Below are positions 26,835-36,164 of a stretch of 64,000 nucleotides of DNA, in pieces; position 1 is the first letter of the stretch, and the number at the start of each line of letters is the position of its first letter. The translations under genes were made by a program, and so were the position numbers. The notes beneath the pieces are model-generated. The model worked only from the letters and a program-made list of their open reading frames with translations. It was not told the origin of the DNA and searched no databases. Source of the DNA: SLDF01 sp964537925 (GTDB lineage Bacteria; Bacteroidota; Bacteroidia; Chitinophagales; Saprospiraceae); contig CAZICV010000001.1 of the NCBI GenBank assembly GCA_964537925.1, forward strand, positions 744,001 to 808,000, in the 5' to 3' direction.

Positions 26835-29063
26835 ATGGCGGAAGATGCATTGATACAGGAAGACGATAAGATCATGATACAGCGGGCGTACCGGGGGTTG
26901 CTCCGGTCGCTGAAGGATAAGATGACGCCTGCGGACAAGATCAATATCCGCAAGGCATACGAGCTGGCTGTAGAGGCCCACAGCAAGCAGCGCCGGAAAA
27001 GCGGCGAGCCCTATATCCTCCATCCCATCGAAGTCGCGCGGATCTGTGTCGACGAGATCGGCCTGGGCCCCACTGCCGTGATCAGCGCCCTGCTGCACGA
27101 TGTCGTCGAAGATACTGATGTTACGCTGGCAGACATTAAAGTACAGTTTGGCGAGAAGATCGCCCGGATCGTAGACGGCCTTACCAAACTGGATGGCTCG
27201 TTTGATGCCGAGATCAGCCAGGCAGAGAACTTCCGCAAAGTGCTGTCTACGCTGGTAGAGGATGTGCGGGTCGTCCTGATCAAGATGGCCGACCGTCTTC
27301 ACAATATGCGTACGCTGGGATCGATGGTCCGGCACAAACAGCTCAGGATCGCCGCCGAGACCAGCTATATCTATGCTCCCCTGGCACATCGGCTGGGCCT
27401 CTACGGCCTCAAGACCGAGTACCAGGACCTCTGCATGAAGATCACCGAGCCCGAGGCCTACCATGAGATCGCCCGCAAACTCCAGGAGACCAAACGCGAC
27501 CGGAACGCTTATATCAACGAGTTCATCAAACCGCTCACGGAAGCGCTTGACGAACTCGATATTCCCTACCGGATCATCGGCCGCCCCAAGTCCATTTATT
27601 CTATATGGAACAAGATCAAGACCAAGAAGGTACCCTTCGAAGAGATATATGACCTGTTTGCCATCCGCATCGTCGTAGATGTTCCTACCCGACAGGAGAA
27701 GTCTGCCTGCTGGCAAATATATTCCGTCGTCACGGATGTATTTCACCCGATCCCCGAACGCCTGAAGGATTGGGTGACCACACCCAAATCCAACGGGTAT
27801 GAGTCATTGCACACGACCGTGATCGGGCCCAAGGGCCGATATGTCGAGGTGCAGATCCGCAGCGAGCGGATGGACGAGATCGCAGAGCGCGGGTTTGCCG
27901 CCCACTGGAAGTATAAGGGGGTCAAAAGCGGGAGCCACCAGGACGTATATGAAAACTGGCTGGACAACATCCGTGAGATACTGGATGACCCGGACAAGGA
28001 TGCACTTGACTTCATCAACGACTTCAAGACCAATCTCTTCAATGAAGAGGTGTACGTATATACGCCGCGTGGTGAGATGAAGATCCTGCCAAAAGGAGCC
28101 ACCGCCCTCGATTTCGCCTTCAGTATACATACCGACATCGGCTACCATTGTACTGCGATCAAGGTGAACAACAAGCTGGTACCGATGGGCTACAAGCTCG
28201 AGAACGGCGATCAGATCCATATCACCACCAGCAAGAACCAGAAGCCCGGCGAGGCCTGGCTCAAGATGGTCGTCACCAGCAAGGCCAAATCAAAAATACG
28301 CGGAGCCCTCAAGGAGGAGAACAAGAAAAGAGCGGAATATGGCAAGGAGGCGGTCGAGCGGAAGTTCAGCCAGCTCAAGGTAGACATGGAGGACAATGTC
28401 GATTTCATGGCCAAAACGCTGGGATTCAAGTCGCGGTTTGATCTCTATCATGCCGTCGCTACGGAGGAGATCAAACTCAGTCACGAGGCCAAGCGGTTCC
28501 ATGTAGAGAGCGGCAAACTGGTACTTGCTCCCCAGGAAAGTCAGGCTAAACACGAGAGCGACACCAAACCTGCCGCCCAGCCGAAGTCCTCCGCGAAACC
28601 CGGCAAGAAACCAACCATCTTTATCAACGACGAACCCGGCGACCAGTACAACTATAGCCTGGCTTCCTGCTGCAATCCTGTCGAAGGAGACGATATCTTC
28701 GCCTTCATCACGACCAATGCAGGCGTCAAGATACACCGTACGCTCTGCCCCAATGCCACCAACCTCATGGCCAACTACGGTTACCGGATCATGAAGGCCG
28801 AGTGGTCCAAGACAGGTAACGGACAGTTCATCGCCAACCTGACGCTCACGGGCGTGGACTCGGGCCCGGGTGTCATAGAAAAACTGACCCACCAGATCTC
28901 CACTTCCCTGGGACTCAACATCCGTTCCTTCTTCATTGAGGGCAAGGAAGGGTACTTCGAGGGCCGCATCAGCCTGGTCGTGCAAAACACGGATCAGCTT
29001 ACGCTGGTGATCAATGCACTCAAGCATATTGAAGGTATATCGACCGTCTCTAGAGATGTCTGA
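26835..29063 (+). CDS. RelA/SpoT-family (p)ppGpp synthetase/hydrolase
   Basis: 742 residues with the full long-RSH layout. The HD hydrolase domain is intact (AHSKQRRKSGEPYILHP, His88-Asp89 in LLHDVVEDT). The synthetase domain has GRPKSIYSIWNKI near 249-261 and YESLHTTV at 322-329. A TGS domain (EVYVYTPRGEMKILPKGAT) and a C-terminal ACT domain follow. Because the HD residues are present it should be bifunctional, making and degrading (p)ppGpp. A Lys/Ala/Pro-rich linker lies around residues 575-600. The upstream region holds a near-promoter TAAATTTA at 26803-26810. Confidence 0.95.
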   Translation: MAEDALIQEDDKIMIQRAYRGLLRSLKDKMTPADKINIRKAYELAVEAHSKQRRKSGEPYILHPIEVARICVDEIGLGPTAVISALLHDVVEDTDVTLADIKVQFGEKIARIVDGLTKLDGSFDAEISQAENFRKVLSTLVEDVRVVLIKMADRLHNMRTLGSMVRHKQLRIAAETSYIYAPLAHRLGLYGLKTEYQDLCMKITEPEAYHEIARKLQETKRDRNAYINEFIKPLTEALDELDIPYRIIGRPKSIYSIWNKIKTKKVPFEEIYDLFAIRIVVDVPTRQEKSACWQIYSVVTDVFHPIPERLKDWVTTPKSNGYESLHTTVIGPKGRYVEVQIRSERMDEIAERGFAAHWKYKGVKSGSHQDVYENWLDNIREILDDPDKDALDFINDFKTNLFNEEVYVYTPRGEMKILPKGATALDFAFSIHTDIGYHCTAIKVNNKLVPMGYKLENGDQIHITTSKNQKPGEAWLKMVVTSKAKSKIRGALKEENKKRAEYGKEAVERKFSQLKVDMEDNVDFMAKTLGFKSRFDLYHAVATEEIKLSHEAKRFHVESGKLVLAPQESQAKHESDTKPAAQPKSSAKPGKKPTIFINDEPGDQYNYSLASCCNPVEGDDIFAFITTNAGVKIHRTLCPNATNLMANYGYRIMKAEWSKTGNGQFIANLTLTGVDSGPGVIEKLTHQISTSLGLNIRSFFIEGKEGYFEGRISLVVQNTDQLTLVINALKHIEGISTVSRDV

Positions 29064-29114
29064 TACACCCTGTCAGGGTTTTGGTTGTTTCGGGAACCTT
29101 ACGCCCGTTTTTTT

Positions 29115-29122
29115 TATTTTTG
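29115..29122 (+). promoter_or_regulatory. -7 box (TATTTTTG) close to the Fur-family gene start
   Basis: Exact TAnnTTTG match just 4 bp before the first ATG of the Fur-family gene. If used, transcription would begin at about 29129, past that ATG, favouring the next in-frame ATG at 29148. Confidence 0.5.
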
Positions 29123-29126
29123 AAGC

Positions 29127-29594
29127 ATGAAGTCCAATCAAGCCGCTATGGAGACCATTTCGGAAGTCAAGCAGATATTTTCCGCTCACCTGGAAAAGCA
29201 CGGACTCCGCAGAACACCTGAGCGGTTTGCCATCCTGGAAGAGATCTACAAGCGCAGCGACCATTTCGATGCCGAGGCGCTGTATATCCACATGAAGACC
29301 CAGCATTACCGGGTGAGCCGGGCCACGGTATACAATACGCTGGAACTCCTGGTCAGCTGCGACCTCGTGAAAAAACACCAGTTTGGCAAGAACCTCGCCC
29401 AGTACGAGAAGTCCTACGGCTTCAAGCAGCACGATCACCTCATCTGCATTGATTGCGGCGAAGTAAAAGAGTTCTGCGATCCGCGTGTACAGCAGATCAA
29501 GGATATTATGGGCGATATGCTCCATTTCAACATCACCCACCACTCGCTCAATCTCTACGGCCACTGCGAAGGCAACTGCAGTCATAAAAAATAG
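29127..29594 (+). CDS. Fur-family transcriptional regulator
   Basis: 155 residues. The winged-helix part has LRRTPERFAILEEIYKRSDHFDAEALY and YRVSRATVYNTLELL. The dimerisation half carries metal-binding histidines (HDHLICIDCGEVKEFC) and two Cys pairs, CIDC and CEGNC, forming the structural zinc site. The protein may be a Fur, PerR or Zur; the sequence alone does not decide which metal is sensed. A promoter box sits 4 bp ahead of the first ATG, so the real start may be the ATG at 29148 (METISEVKQIF), which also fits the family's N-terminus better. Confidence 0.92.
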   Translation: MKSNQAAMETISEVKQIFSAHLEKHGLRRTPERFAILEEIYKRSDHFDAEALYIHMKTQHYRVSRATVYNTLELLVSCDLVKKHQFGKNLAQYEKSYGFKQHDHLICIDCGEVKEFCDPRVQQIKDIMGDMLHFNITHHSLNLYGHCEGNCSHKK

Positions 29595-29654
29595 CAGCCT
29601 TCACCCTGATACGCCTGTCTTCCGAATTTTGTGATCGCTTCCACGGAGTTTTAG

Positions 29655-29662
29655 TAGCTTTG
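29655..29662 (+). promoter_or_regulatory. purA promoter -7 box (TAGCTTTG)
   Basis: Exact TAnnTTTG match, 19 bp before the purA ATG. A TTTG at 29628-29631 lies 23 bp upstream, slightly further than the usual spacing. Confidence 0.6.
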
Positions 29663-29681
29663 TCTTTTAAGCGCATAGAAG

Positions 29682-30953
29682 ATGCCGATAGACGTCATTT
29701 TAGGCCTGCAATGGGGCGATGAGGGTAAAGGAAAGATCGTAGATTATCTTGCCCCCAGATACGATATAATATGCCGGTTCCAGGGAGGTCCCAACGCCGG
29801 CCATACCCTCAAATTCGACGGCAGGAAATTTGTCCTTCATACCGTACCATCCGGGATATTCCGCAAAGACCAGCTCAATGTCATAGGCAACGGCGTCGTG
29901 CTTGATCCGATCACTTTCGGGCGTGAACTCGCGGGCCTCAGGAATGCGGATGTAGACTATCTTGACCGCCTGCTGATCGCCCGCAAGGCTCATCTCATCC
30001 TGCCTACGCACAGGATGCTCGACGCAGCATCTGAAGCAGCGAAGGGAGTCTCCAAGATCGGCTCCACACTGAAAGGGATCGGACCGACTTATATGGACAA
30101 GACGGGTCGCAACGGCCTCCGCATCGGCGATGTCTTCGAGGCCGACTTTGAGCAACGATACCGCCAGCTCAAAGACAAACACCTGAACCTGCTGCGGATG
30201 TATCCCGAGATCGAATACGATCTCTCCGGGGAAGAAGCGGCATTCATGGAGGCTATAGAAGAATTGCGCAGCCTGCAGATCATCGACTGCGAATACTATA
30301 TCAATAAGGCGCTTGCGGCAGGCAGGCCTGTCCTGGCAGAAGGTGCGCAGGGCTCCATGCTGGACATCGACTTCGGCACCTACCCATTTGTCACGTCTTC
30401 AAATACCGTCACGGCAGGCGTCTGTACCGGCCTCGGCGTAGCGCCCAATAAGATCGGCGCCGTGATCGGCATCACAAAAGCCTATTGTACCCGCGTAGGC
30501 AGCGGGCCCTTCCCTACCGAGCTGGACGACGCCACAGGCGAACGGCTCCGCACAGAAGGAGCAGAATTTGGTGCGACTACAGGACGGCCCAGGAGATGCG
30601 GCTGGCTGGACCTCGTACAGCTGCGCTATACCTGTATGCTCAACGGCGTCACGGAACTGGTCATGACCAAGGTAGATGTGCTCAACGCTTTCGAGGAGAT
30701 CGCTTATGCCGATACCTACCAGATCGATGCGCTGCCCACAAGGGAACTGCCTTATGACCTGTCCAATCCTGCTATCCGGCCCGTATATACGACCATGAAG
30801 GGATGGCAAAAAGACCTGCAGGGCATCCGTGAGCTACGCCATTTGCCCGCCGAGGTCAACGCATATATCCATACCATCTCCGAAAAACTGGCGCTGCCGT
30901 TTTCCATGGTGTCAACCGGGCCGGACAGGGAAGAACTGATCAGCTGTATCTGA
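29682..30953 (+). CDS. purA: Adenylosuccinate synthetase
   Basis: 423 residues. The N-terminal GTP-binding/catalytic motif QWGDEGKGK contains Asp13, and GGPNAGHT contains His41, at the same positions as in E. coli. The QGSMLDIDFGTYP and later GATTGRPRRCGW motifs are also intact. The enzyme condenses IMP and aspartate using GTP, the first step from IMP to AMP. The gene is monocistronic with its own promoter and converges on the DUF4835 gene 77 bp away. Confidence 0.97.
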   Translation: MPIDVILGLQWGDEGKGKIVDYLAPRYDIICRFQGGPNAGHTLKFDGRKFVLHTVPSGIFRKDQLNVIGNGVVLDPITFGRELAGLRNADVDYLDRLLIARKAHLILPTHRMLDAASEAAKGVSKIGSTLKGIGPTYMDKTGRNGLRIGDVFEADFEQRYRQLKDKHLNLLRMYPEIEYDLSGEEAAFMEAIEELRSLQIIDCEYYINKALAAGRPVLAEGAQGSMLDIDFGTYPFVTSSNTVTAGVCTGLGVAPNKIGAVIGITKAYCTRVGSGPFPTELDDATGERLRTEGAEFGATTGRPRRCGWLDLVQLRYTCMLNGVTELVMTKVDVLNAFEEIAYADTYQIDALPTRELPYDLSNPAIRPVYTTMKGWQKDLQGIRELRHLPAEVNAYIHTISEKLALPFSMVSTGPDREELISCI

Positions 30954-31030
30954 CAAGACTGCACACCGCAACAAATTACAGTAACGCCAGAGACCACCAA
31001 CGCACCTTAGAAAAAGGGTTGGCAGACTCT

Positions 31031-31954
31031 CTATTGCCTCAGGGCCGAATACTTATTGACGGCTGAAGGATCTATCCGGGTAAGGATGCGATAGACTTTC
31101 TGTTTCTCAGGACCCGGCGCGACCATATAGATATCGGATATCTCCTGGGCCTTGGCATTGGAAAAAGTGCGCAGGATCAGTGCATTGGGATAGCTTGCAT
31201 TGACCTTTTCCAATTCTTCCATACACTTGGTGATGACATTGCGGGCGGCTTCCGGATCCTTGTGCATCATATCCAGCCCCAGCCTGTGGTAGTCATAGAA
31301 AGCACGCCTGAACGGCCGGCAACGCGGGCTCATGATGTTTTCGGACAACCAGTACCGGTTGATGCTCCCGTCGCTTGACTTCCAGCCCTGCCCGGTACGC
31401 TCCGTAGTAGGGACCGAACTCACTATCTCGCTGGCTATCTGGAAATACCGGTCGCCTCCATATGGAGAGAATGAATCATAGTCCAGGCCCAGGATGAAAT
31501 AACTGTAGAAGGCAAACACATGCGTCAGGTTCTCCGTGAAAGCATTGTCCGTGTAGATCAGCGGCTGGGCCTCGTCAAAATTGAATATAAAGTCCTTGTC
31601 CTGGTGATTGAATAGGGTAGTCTCGTAAGTCGTGCCATATACGGGGCGGGAAGCCTGTATCATGATCTGCCCGCGAAACGAAGTCAGTGAGATCTCCTCA
31701 TCGATCGTGATCTGTACATTGCACTTGATCTTCTCTTCCTGGGTGAATACATCGTCCGTCCACTTGCGGTTGTTCAGAAACTCGGTAAGATTCGTCTCCA
31801 GCGTACGGAATACCTTGGGGTCTACCTGCTGTATCTTGGGCGCCGAGATATTGATCTGGTAGATAAGCTCCTGGGCTTGTGCCTCCGGTACAGGCAGTAA
31901 AAAAGACGCTGCAAGGAAAAAGACGGAAAGGACTCGGAAGTATTGCATGATCAT
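31031..31954 (-). CDS. DUF4835-family exported protein
   Basis: About 307 residues. The ATG at 31954 was chosen because a signal peptide (RVLSVFFLAASFLLPVPEAQA) follows at once; a longer in-frame start would overlap coaBC, and the ATG at 31948 is equally possible. The mature protein has the DUF4835 features: ELIYQINISAPKIQQVDPKVF at its start, NRKWTDDVFTQEEKI, and HVFAFYSYFILGLDYDSFSPYGGD in the middle. Function is unknown, but the gene is conserved downstream of coaBC in Bacteroidota. It is the last gene of the bamD-rpoZ-coaBC operon. Confidence 0.9.
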   Translation of the reverse strand: MIMQYFRVLSVFFLAASFLLPVPEAQAQELIYQINISAPKIQQVDPKVFRTLETNLTEFLNNRKWTDDVFTQEEKIKCNVQITIDEEISLTSFRGQIMIQASRPVYGTTYETTLFNHQDKDFIFNFDEAQPLIYTDNAFTENLTHVFAFYSYFILGLDYDSFSPYGGDRYFQIASEIVSSVPTTERTGQGWKSSDGSINRYWLSENIMSPRCRPFRRAFYDYHRLGLDMMHKDPEAARNVITKCMEELEKVNASYPNALILRTFSNAKAQEISDIYMVAPGPEKQKVYRILTRIDPSAVNKYSALRQ

Positions 31955-31994
31955 CTGATCGGTTATGTGTGGAATGGCATCCGCCAATACAGTA

Positions 31995-33206
31995 TTACAG
32001 TAACGAATCAATCAGGGAAATGATGTCTGCCGCTACCTGATTTTTGGCGGCCAGCGGATATGCCCGGCGTTCACCGCCCCGCGTGAAGACAACCACCCTG
32101 TTGGTATCGGCGCCAAAGCCACTTTCACCCTCAGCCGGATAGTTGAGCGCAATCGCATCGAAACACTTGCTTTCCATTTTCCGCAATGCATGCTTGTCCC
32201 CGTCCTCCGTCTCCAACGCAAAGCCGAAATGCACGGCGCCGGGATGCTTGATCCCGCCGAGTTCCGCCGCGATATCGGGATTCTGTACCAGTTCTATCGA
32301 TAAAGTCCCCTCTCCGGAAGACTGCTTTTTCATCTTCCGTTCCTGTACATATGCGGGCCGGTAGTCGGCTACAGCAGCGGCAAAAATGGCTACCGAGACG
32401 CCTTCATAGGCAGTGCGGGCCGCAGACAGCATTTCTTCGGCAGTCTGTACCCGCACAATATCGATGCCGGAGGGCATCGGGACCTGTACCGGGCCGCATA
32501 CCAGTGTTACCTCTGCACCTGCGTCGCGGCAGGCCACCGCCAGCGCAATGCCCATTTTGCCTGAAGAATGGTTTCCGAGAAACCGCACGGGATCCAGTGG
32601 TTCGTAAGTAGGTCCGGCTGTGATCAGTACCTTGCGACCATGCCACGATACATTACCGCGGTGTGCAGCTGTGGCCAGGGCTTCTGCGATATCTTCCGGT
32701 TCGGCCATCCGGCCGTCGCCTGTCAGGCCGCTGGCCAGCTCTCCGTATCCGACATCAATCATACGGACACCATCAGCTTCCAATTGCCGCAGGTTGCGCC
32801 TGGTCGAGGGATGTGCCCACATATCCAGGTCCATCGCCGGGGCGACCCAGACCGGGCAGCGGGCCGACAGGTAGGTAGCTGTGACCAGGTTGTCACAATG
32901 CCCACCCGCCATATGCGCCAGAGTATTGGCTGTGGCCGGGGCCACCAGGAACATATCGGCCCAGAGGCCCAGCTCCACGTGGCTGTTCCATTCTTCATCG
33001 GATATGATCTCCGTATAGACCGGCTGACGAGTCAGTGTCTGCAGGGTCAGCGGCGATATGAAGCGCGTGGCTGCAGGCGTCATGATGACACGCACCACGG
33101 CGCCCTGCTTCATGAGCAACCTGGCCAGCAGGGCCGATTTGTACGCAGCTATACTGCCGGTAACCGCCAGCAGGATCTTTTGGCCGGACAGATCAGAGGA
33201 AACCAT
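31995..33206 (-). CDS. coaBC: Bifunctional phosphopantothenoylcysteine decarboxylase / phosphopantothenate-cysteine ligase
   Basis: 403 residues. The CoaC half has the flavin-binding VTGSIAAYK near residue 16, His76 in NSHVELGLWAD, and APAMDLDMW in place of the more usual PAMN motif, with an ASGLTGDGRM clamp. The CoaB half begins near residue 185 with VLITAGPTYEPLDPVRFLGN. The enzyme makes 4'-phosphopantetheine in coenzyme A synthesis. Asp instead of Asn in the PxMN motif, as I recall it, is common in Bacteroidota. It follows rpoZ by 29 bp. Confidence 0.95.
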   Translation of the reverse strand: MVSSDLSGQKILLAVTGSIAAYKSALLARLLMKQGAVVRVIMTPAATRFISPLTLQTLTRQPVYTEIISDEEWNSHVELGLWADMFLVAPATANTLAHMAGGHCDNLVTATYLSARCPVWVAPAMDLDMWAHPSTRRNLRQLEADGVRMIDVGYGELASGLTGDGRMAEPEDIAEALATAAHRGNVSWHGRKVLITAGPTYEPLDPVRFLGNHSSGKMGIALAVACRDAGAEVTLVCGPVQVPMPSGIDIVRVQTAEEMLSAARTAYEGVSVAIFAAAVADYRPAYVQERKMKKQSSGEGTLSIELVQNPDIAAELGGIKHPGAVHFGFALETEDGDKHALRKMESKCFDAIALNYPAEGESGFGADTNRVVVFTRGGERRAYPLAAKNQVAADIISLIDSLL

Positions 33207-33235
33207 AAGCTGCGCCAGTTAAGATGTGTAGGGTA

Positions 33236-33589
33236 TCAATCCTCCTCTTCTTCTTCCGCTTTGCGTTCTTCTTTGAAGCGGTACTGTAGTTCGCTGTTGA
33301 TGTACTCATGAGTAGCTATCAAAGCCGGGTTGGGCAGCTTCTCATAAAACTTGGATATCTCGATCTGCTCCTTGTTCTCGTGGATCTCTTCGATCGTATC
33401 GGATACTACTTCAAACTCATCCAGCTTGGACTTCAGTTCCTCCTTGATATCCACCTGCAGCTGTCTGGCGCGTTTGCTGATCACAGCCAGGGTTTCATAG
33501 ATATTGCCCGTAGATGCAGCCATTTCCCTGATATTGCGGGCAGAGACATTGGCATCCAGCTTCTGCACTTTGTTCTTTATGTCAGACAT
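33236..33589 (-). CDS. rpoZ: RNA polymerase omega-like (Rpb6) subunit
   Basis: 117 residues. The core ARNIREMAASTGNIYETLAVISKRARQ matches the omega/Rpb6 domain of Bacteroidota, with an acidic C-terminus. Omega helps assemble and stabilise RNA polymerase. Its ATG overlaps the end of bamD by 8 bp, and coaBC follows, an arrangement conserved in the phylum. Confidence 0.9.
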   Translation of the reverse strand: MSDIKNKVQKLDANVSARNIREMAASTGNIYETLAVISKRARQLQVDIKEELKSKLDEFEVVSDTIEEIHENKEQIEISKFYEKLPNPALIATHEYINSELQYRFKEERKAEEEEED

Positions 33590-34388
33590 TGCTTAACTCT
33601 TTTATTTTTAACTGAGCTTTCTTCTTATAACTGTCTGCCTCTTTCAGCAGTTTACTTTTCGGGTATTTATTGCGGAAATTATTAAATTTCTCCAACACCT
33701 GTTCATAGCGTTCACGCTGGCGTTCATAGACGCTGTTCTCCGCCAGGAAAAACGAAGCCTGGAGTATTTTGTACCGGACCTCCTGCGCATTCTGCGACTC
33801 CGGGAAGTCGCGGAGCATATTCTCCAACGATTGTATAGCCGCCTGGTACTGCTTCAGATCGAAGTAAAGCTGGCCTTCCGCAAAGGCTTTTACCTCCAGT
33901 TTTGCCCTCAGCTCATCGATATACTTGTTGCACTCGGCTACCCGCTCACTGGACGGGTAGAGGTTGACGAATGTCTGGAAATCCTCGATAGCCTTGAGGG
34001 TGTATGTCTGGTCAAGGCGGTAGACCGGTGAAAGACGGTAATGCGATATGGCCGTCATGAAGTCCGCCTCTTCGCGGAAACCGCTCGTGGAGAAAGTCTG
34101 TGCGAAGTTCTTGAAATAAAACGCCGACGATACATAGGTGCCGAGATAGTAGTGGGAATATGCATAGCTGAAGTACAGCTTCTCTGCTTTGGCCTTGCCC
34201 CGGTAGTTGGAGAGGATCTGCTCAAACAGGGTCTGTGCCTTCAGGTATTCTCCCTTGTCATAGTACTTGAACGCCTGCTCATAGATGAACTCAGGATCGC
34301 TGTTGGCCCGGATCCGTTCGAACTCATTTTTGCAGGAAGTACCTGCAATGGCTATGCAGGCGAGTAATATGAACAGGTATTGTTTCAT
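33582..34388 (-). CDS. bamD: Outer-membrane assembly lipoprotein BamD
   Basis: 268 residues from the ATG at 34388, which starts a lipoprotein signal peptide (AGTSC, Cys19). Tetratricopeptide-like helical repeats run through the protein (EFIYEQAFKYYDKGEYLKAQTLFEQIL, later KAIEDFQTFVNLYPSSERVAECNKYI). BamD is an essential part of the complex that folds beta-barrel proteins into the outer membrane. It is the first gene of the operon, with a promoter box only 7 bp upstream, suggesting a leaderless or near-leaderless mRNA. Confidence 0.93.
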   Translation of the reverse strand: MKQYLFILLACIAIAGTSCKNEFERIRANSDPEFIYEQAFKYYDKGEYLKAQTLFEQILSNYRGKAKAEKLYFSYAYSHYYLGTYVSSAFYFKNFAQTFSTSGFREEADFMTAISHYRLSPVYRLDQTYTLKAIEDFQTFVNLYPSSERVAECNKYIDELRAKLEVKAFAEGQLYFDLKQYQAAIQSLENMLRDFPESQNAQEVRYKILQASFFLAENSVYERQRERYEQVLEKFNNFRNKYPKSKLLKEADSYKKKAQLKIKELSNV

Positions 34389-34395
34389 CGGGCTG

Positions 34396-34403
34396 CAAAA
34401 ATA
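34396..34403 (-). promoter_or_regulatory. bamD promoter -7 box (TATTTTTG)
   Basis: Exact TAnnTTTG match on the minus strand, ending 7 bp before the bamD ATG, so transcription should start at or next to the start codon. Confidence 0.65.
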
Positions 34404-34516
34404 CATTATATTCGACTAATTATTAAATAATTGCTGTGCGCGCAGCCTCCCTCCGGGTCTTTGTATACGGTTGCGGATCAGCACTGCAAACAAACGCCGG
34501 GACCCGTCATACAGGT

Positions 34517-36154
34517 ATGTACAAAATCTTCTTTAGCGCCTTATTTTCCCTATCGATCATATATCTGCAGGCCCAGTCGGACTGGGGCGATGTCTACCAG
34601 ATCTTCCAGGCCAGGTGTATCGGCTGTCACAACCCTGCACAGCCTTCGGGCGGACTGGACCTGGAAGGCTCCGGCCCTCAGCAACAGAAGATGCAGCAGG
34701 TCTACCAAAGCCTCTTTGAACGTGTACCGGACAACAGCGTCGCCGCAGGCAGGGGCATGAAACTCGTCTACCCCGGCCGACCGGACAAGAGCTTTCTCTT
34801 TACCAAGATCAACCACGGCCTCGAACCGGCCATCTCGCTGCAGGCCGGTGAAGGCGACCTGATGCCGCTTTTCGATCAGGGCCTGCCGGAGACGGACAGA
34901 GAGCTGATCCGGCAATGGATACTATATGGCGCACGCAACGCCGGGCAACACGCGGACAAAGCAGCCATCGCCGCCTTTTATGCGGGTGACGGGCAGGCAT
35001 CCTTCCCGGCCGGTGCTCCGGCTGCGCCGTCTGCAGAAGAGGGCTTCCAGGTCAAGATGGGACCATTCTACCTTTCACCCACCGGCGAGCTGGAATATTT
35101 TCAGAAATACGAACTTGAATTGCCCGAGGACCTGGAAGTGGCCCGGATCGACTTTTTCATAGGCACCTACTCCCACCATTTCCTGTTGTATGATTTTGAG
35201 CCGGGAGGCGACCGTGCTATACCGCACGGCTTACGCGAACACGCATTCCACCAGGACATCAGCCTGGTAGCTGCCGTACAAAGTTCGACCTCGCTCAAGC
35301 TGCCCGGCAATACAGCTTTTTACTGGGAGCGCGGTATTGTGCTCGATCTGAACAGCCATTATATCAACTATTCCGCCAACCTGGCCTATCAGGCAGAGGC
35401 CTATATCAACGTGTATACGCAGCCTAAGGGCACCGCACGACACCAGATGATGACCGCCCTGCTACCCAAGACCGACATCTATATACCGAATAACGGCCAG
35501 CTCATCACGTTTGAACAGTCTATCGTCGTGCCGGGAGCAGGCGAGTTTTTCATATGGGCGCTGGGCGGCCATACCCACCAGTACGGGCGGTCATACAAGA
35601 TATTCCGGCGCAACCCGAATGGATCAAAGGGCGAACAACTCTATGACGCATCCTGCCCGGCAGGTAAACCCGGCTGTGCTGCTCCTTATTTCAACTACCA
35701 GCATATACCGGTCGCCTACTATGAGCCCCTGGAACCTGTACTCATGCGCGACGGCCTTATCCACCAGGCCTCTTACCGCAATGACGGGCCGGAGCCGGTA
35801 TCGTGGGGGCCTACCTCCGAAGATGAAATGATGCTGATGGTTGCGATGTTCGTCACGGATACGACGGGCATCACCACGCCGTTGACGATGACACCGATCC
35901 AGGCACAATCCCTGGAGCTGGCCCCTAACCCGGCTTCTTCTTACCTGGATATACGGTTGCCCGATGGTCTGTCACACGAGGCGCTGGTACAGATCTGGTC
36001 TGCCGACGGCAGGCTCCGGCAGCAGAGTCCGCTTTCGGTCCTGACAGGAGGTCGGTGGCCATTGCATGAATTGCCGGACGGAGTATATATTGTCCGGGTA
36101 TTGGATACAGGTACCGGGATCAGCGCTACCGGCAAAGTAATCTTGCTTCGCTGA
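34517..36154 (+). CDS. T9SS cargo with c-type heme and PHM-like copper monooxygenase domain
   Basis: 545 residues from the ATG at 34517, chosen because it begins a signal peptide (IFFSALFSLSIIYLQA). One c-type heme motif CIGCH (34-38) lies in a planctomycete-cytochrome-like domain running to about residue 145. Residues ~175-450 resemble the copper type II ascorbate-dependent monooxygenase fold: paired His220-His221 in TYSHHFLLYD, His281 in LNSHYIN, the HxH pair His352/His354 in GGHTHQYG, and Met438/439 in SEDEMMLM, in the order of the CuH and CuM ligands of PHM. The C-terminal ~95 residues are a T9SS sorting domain (LELAPNPASSYLDI, VYIVRV). It is probably exported and may oxidise a substrate at copper with electrons via heme; the substrate is unknown. 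Confidence 0.82.
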   Translation: MYKIFFSALFSLSIIYLQAQSDWGDVYQIFQARCIGCHNPAQPSGGLDLEGSGPQQQKMQQVYQSLFERVPDNSVAAGRGMKLVYPGRPDKSFLFTKINHGLEPAISLQAGEGDLMPLFDQGLPETDRELIRQWILYGARNAGQHADKAAIAAFYAGDGQASFPAGAPAAPSAEEGFQVKMGPFYLSPTGELEYFQKYELELPEDLEVARIDFFIGTYSHHFLLYDFEPGGDRAIPHGLREHAFHQDISLVAAVQSSTSLKLPGNTAFYWERGIVLDLNSHYINYSANLAYQAEAYINVYTQPKGTARHQMMTALLPKTDIYIPNNGQLITFEQSIVVPGAGEFFIWALGGHTHQYGRSYKIFRRNPNGSKGEQLYDASCPAGKPGCAAPYFNYQHIPVAYYEPLEPVLMRDGLIHQASYRNDGPEPVSWGPTSEDEMMLMVAMFVTDTTGITTPLTMTPIQAQSLELAPNPASSYLDIRLPDGLSHEALVQIWSADGRLRQQSPLSVLTGGRWPLHELPDGVYIVRVLDTGTGISATGKVILLR

Positions 36155-36164
36155 GCCGGGTCCC

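Noticed and set aside
26808..27746. 312-codon open frame opposite the start of the rel/spoT gene
   Set aside because: Antisense shadow; the plus strand encodes an intact HD and synthetase region.
29067..29083. Terminator after the rel/spoT gene (ACCCTGTCAGGGT followed by TTTT)
   Set aside because: The stem is only about 4-5 bp with a tiny loop, too weak to call with confidence.
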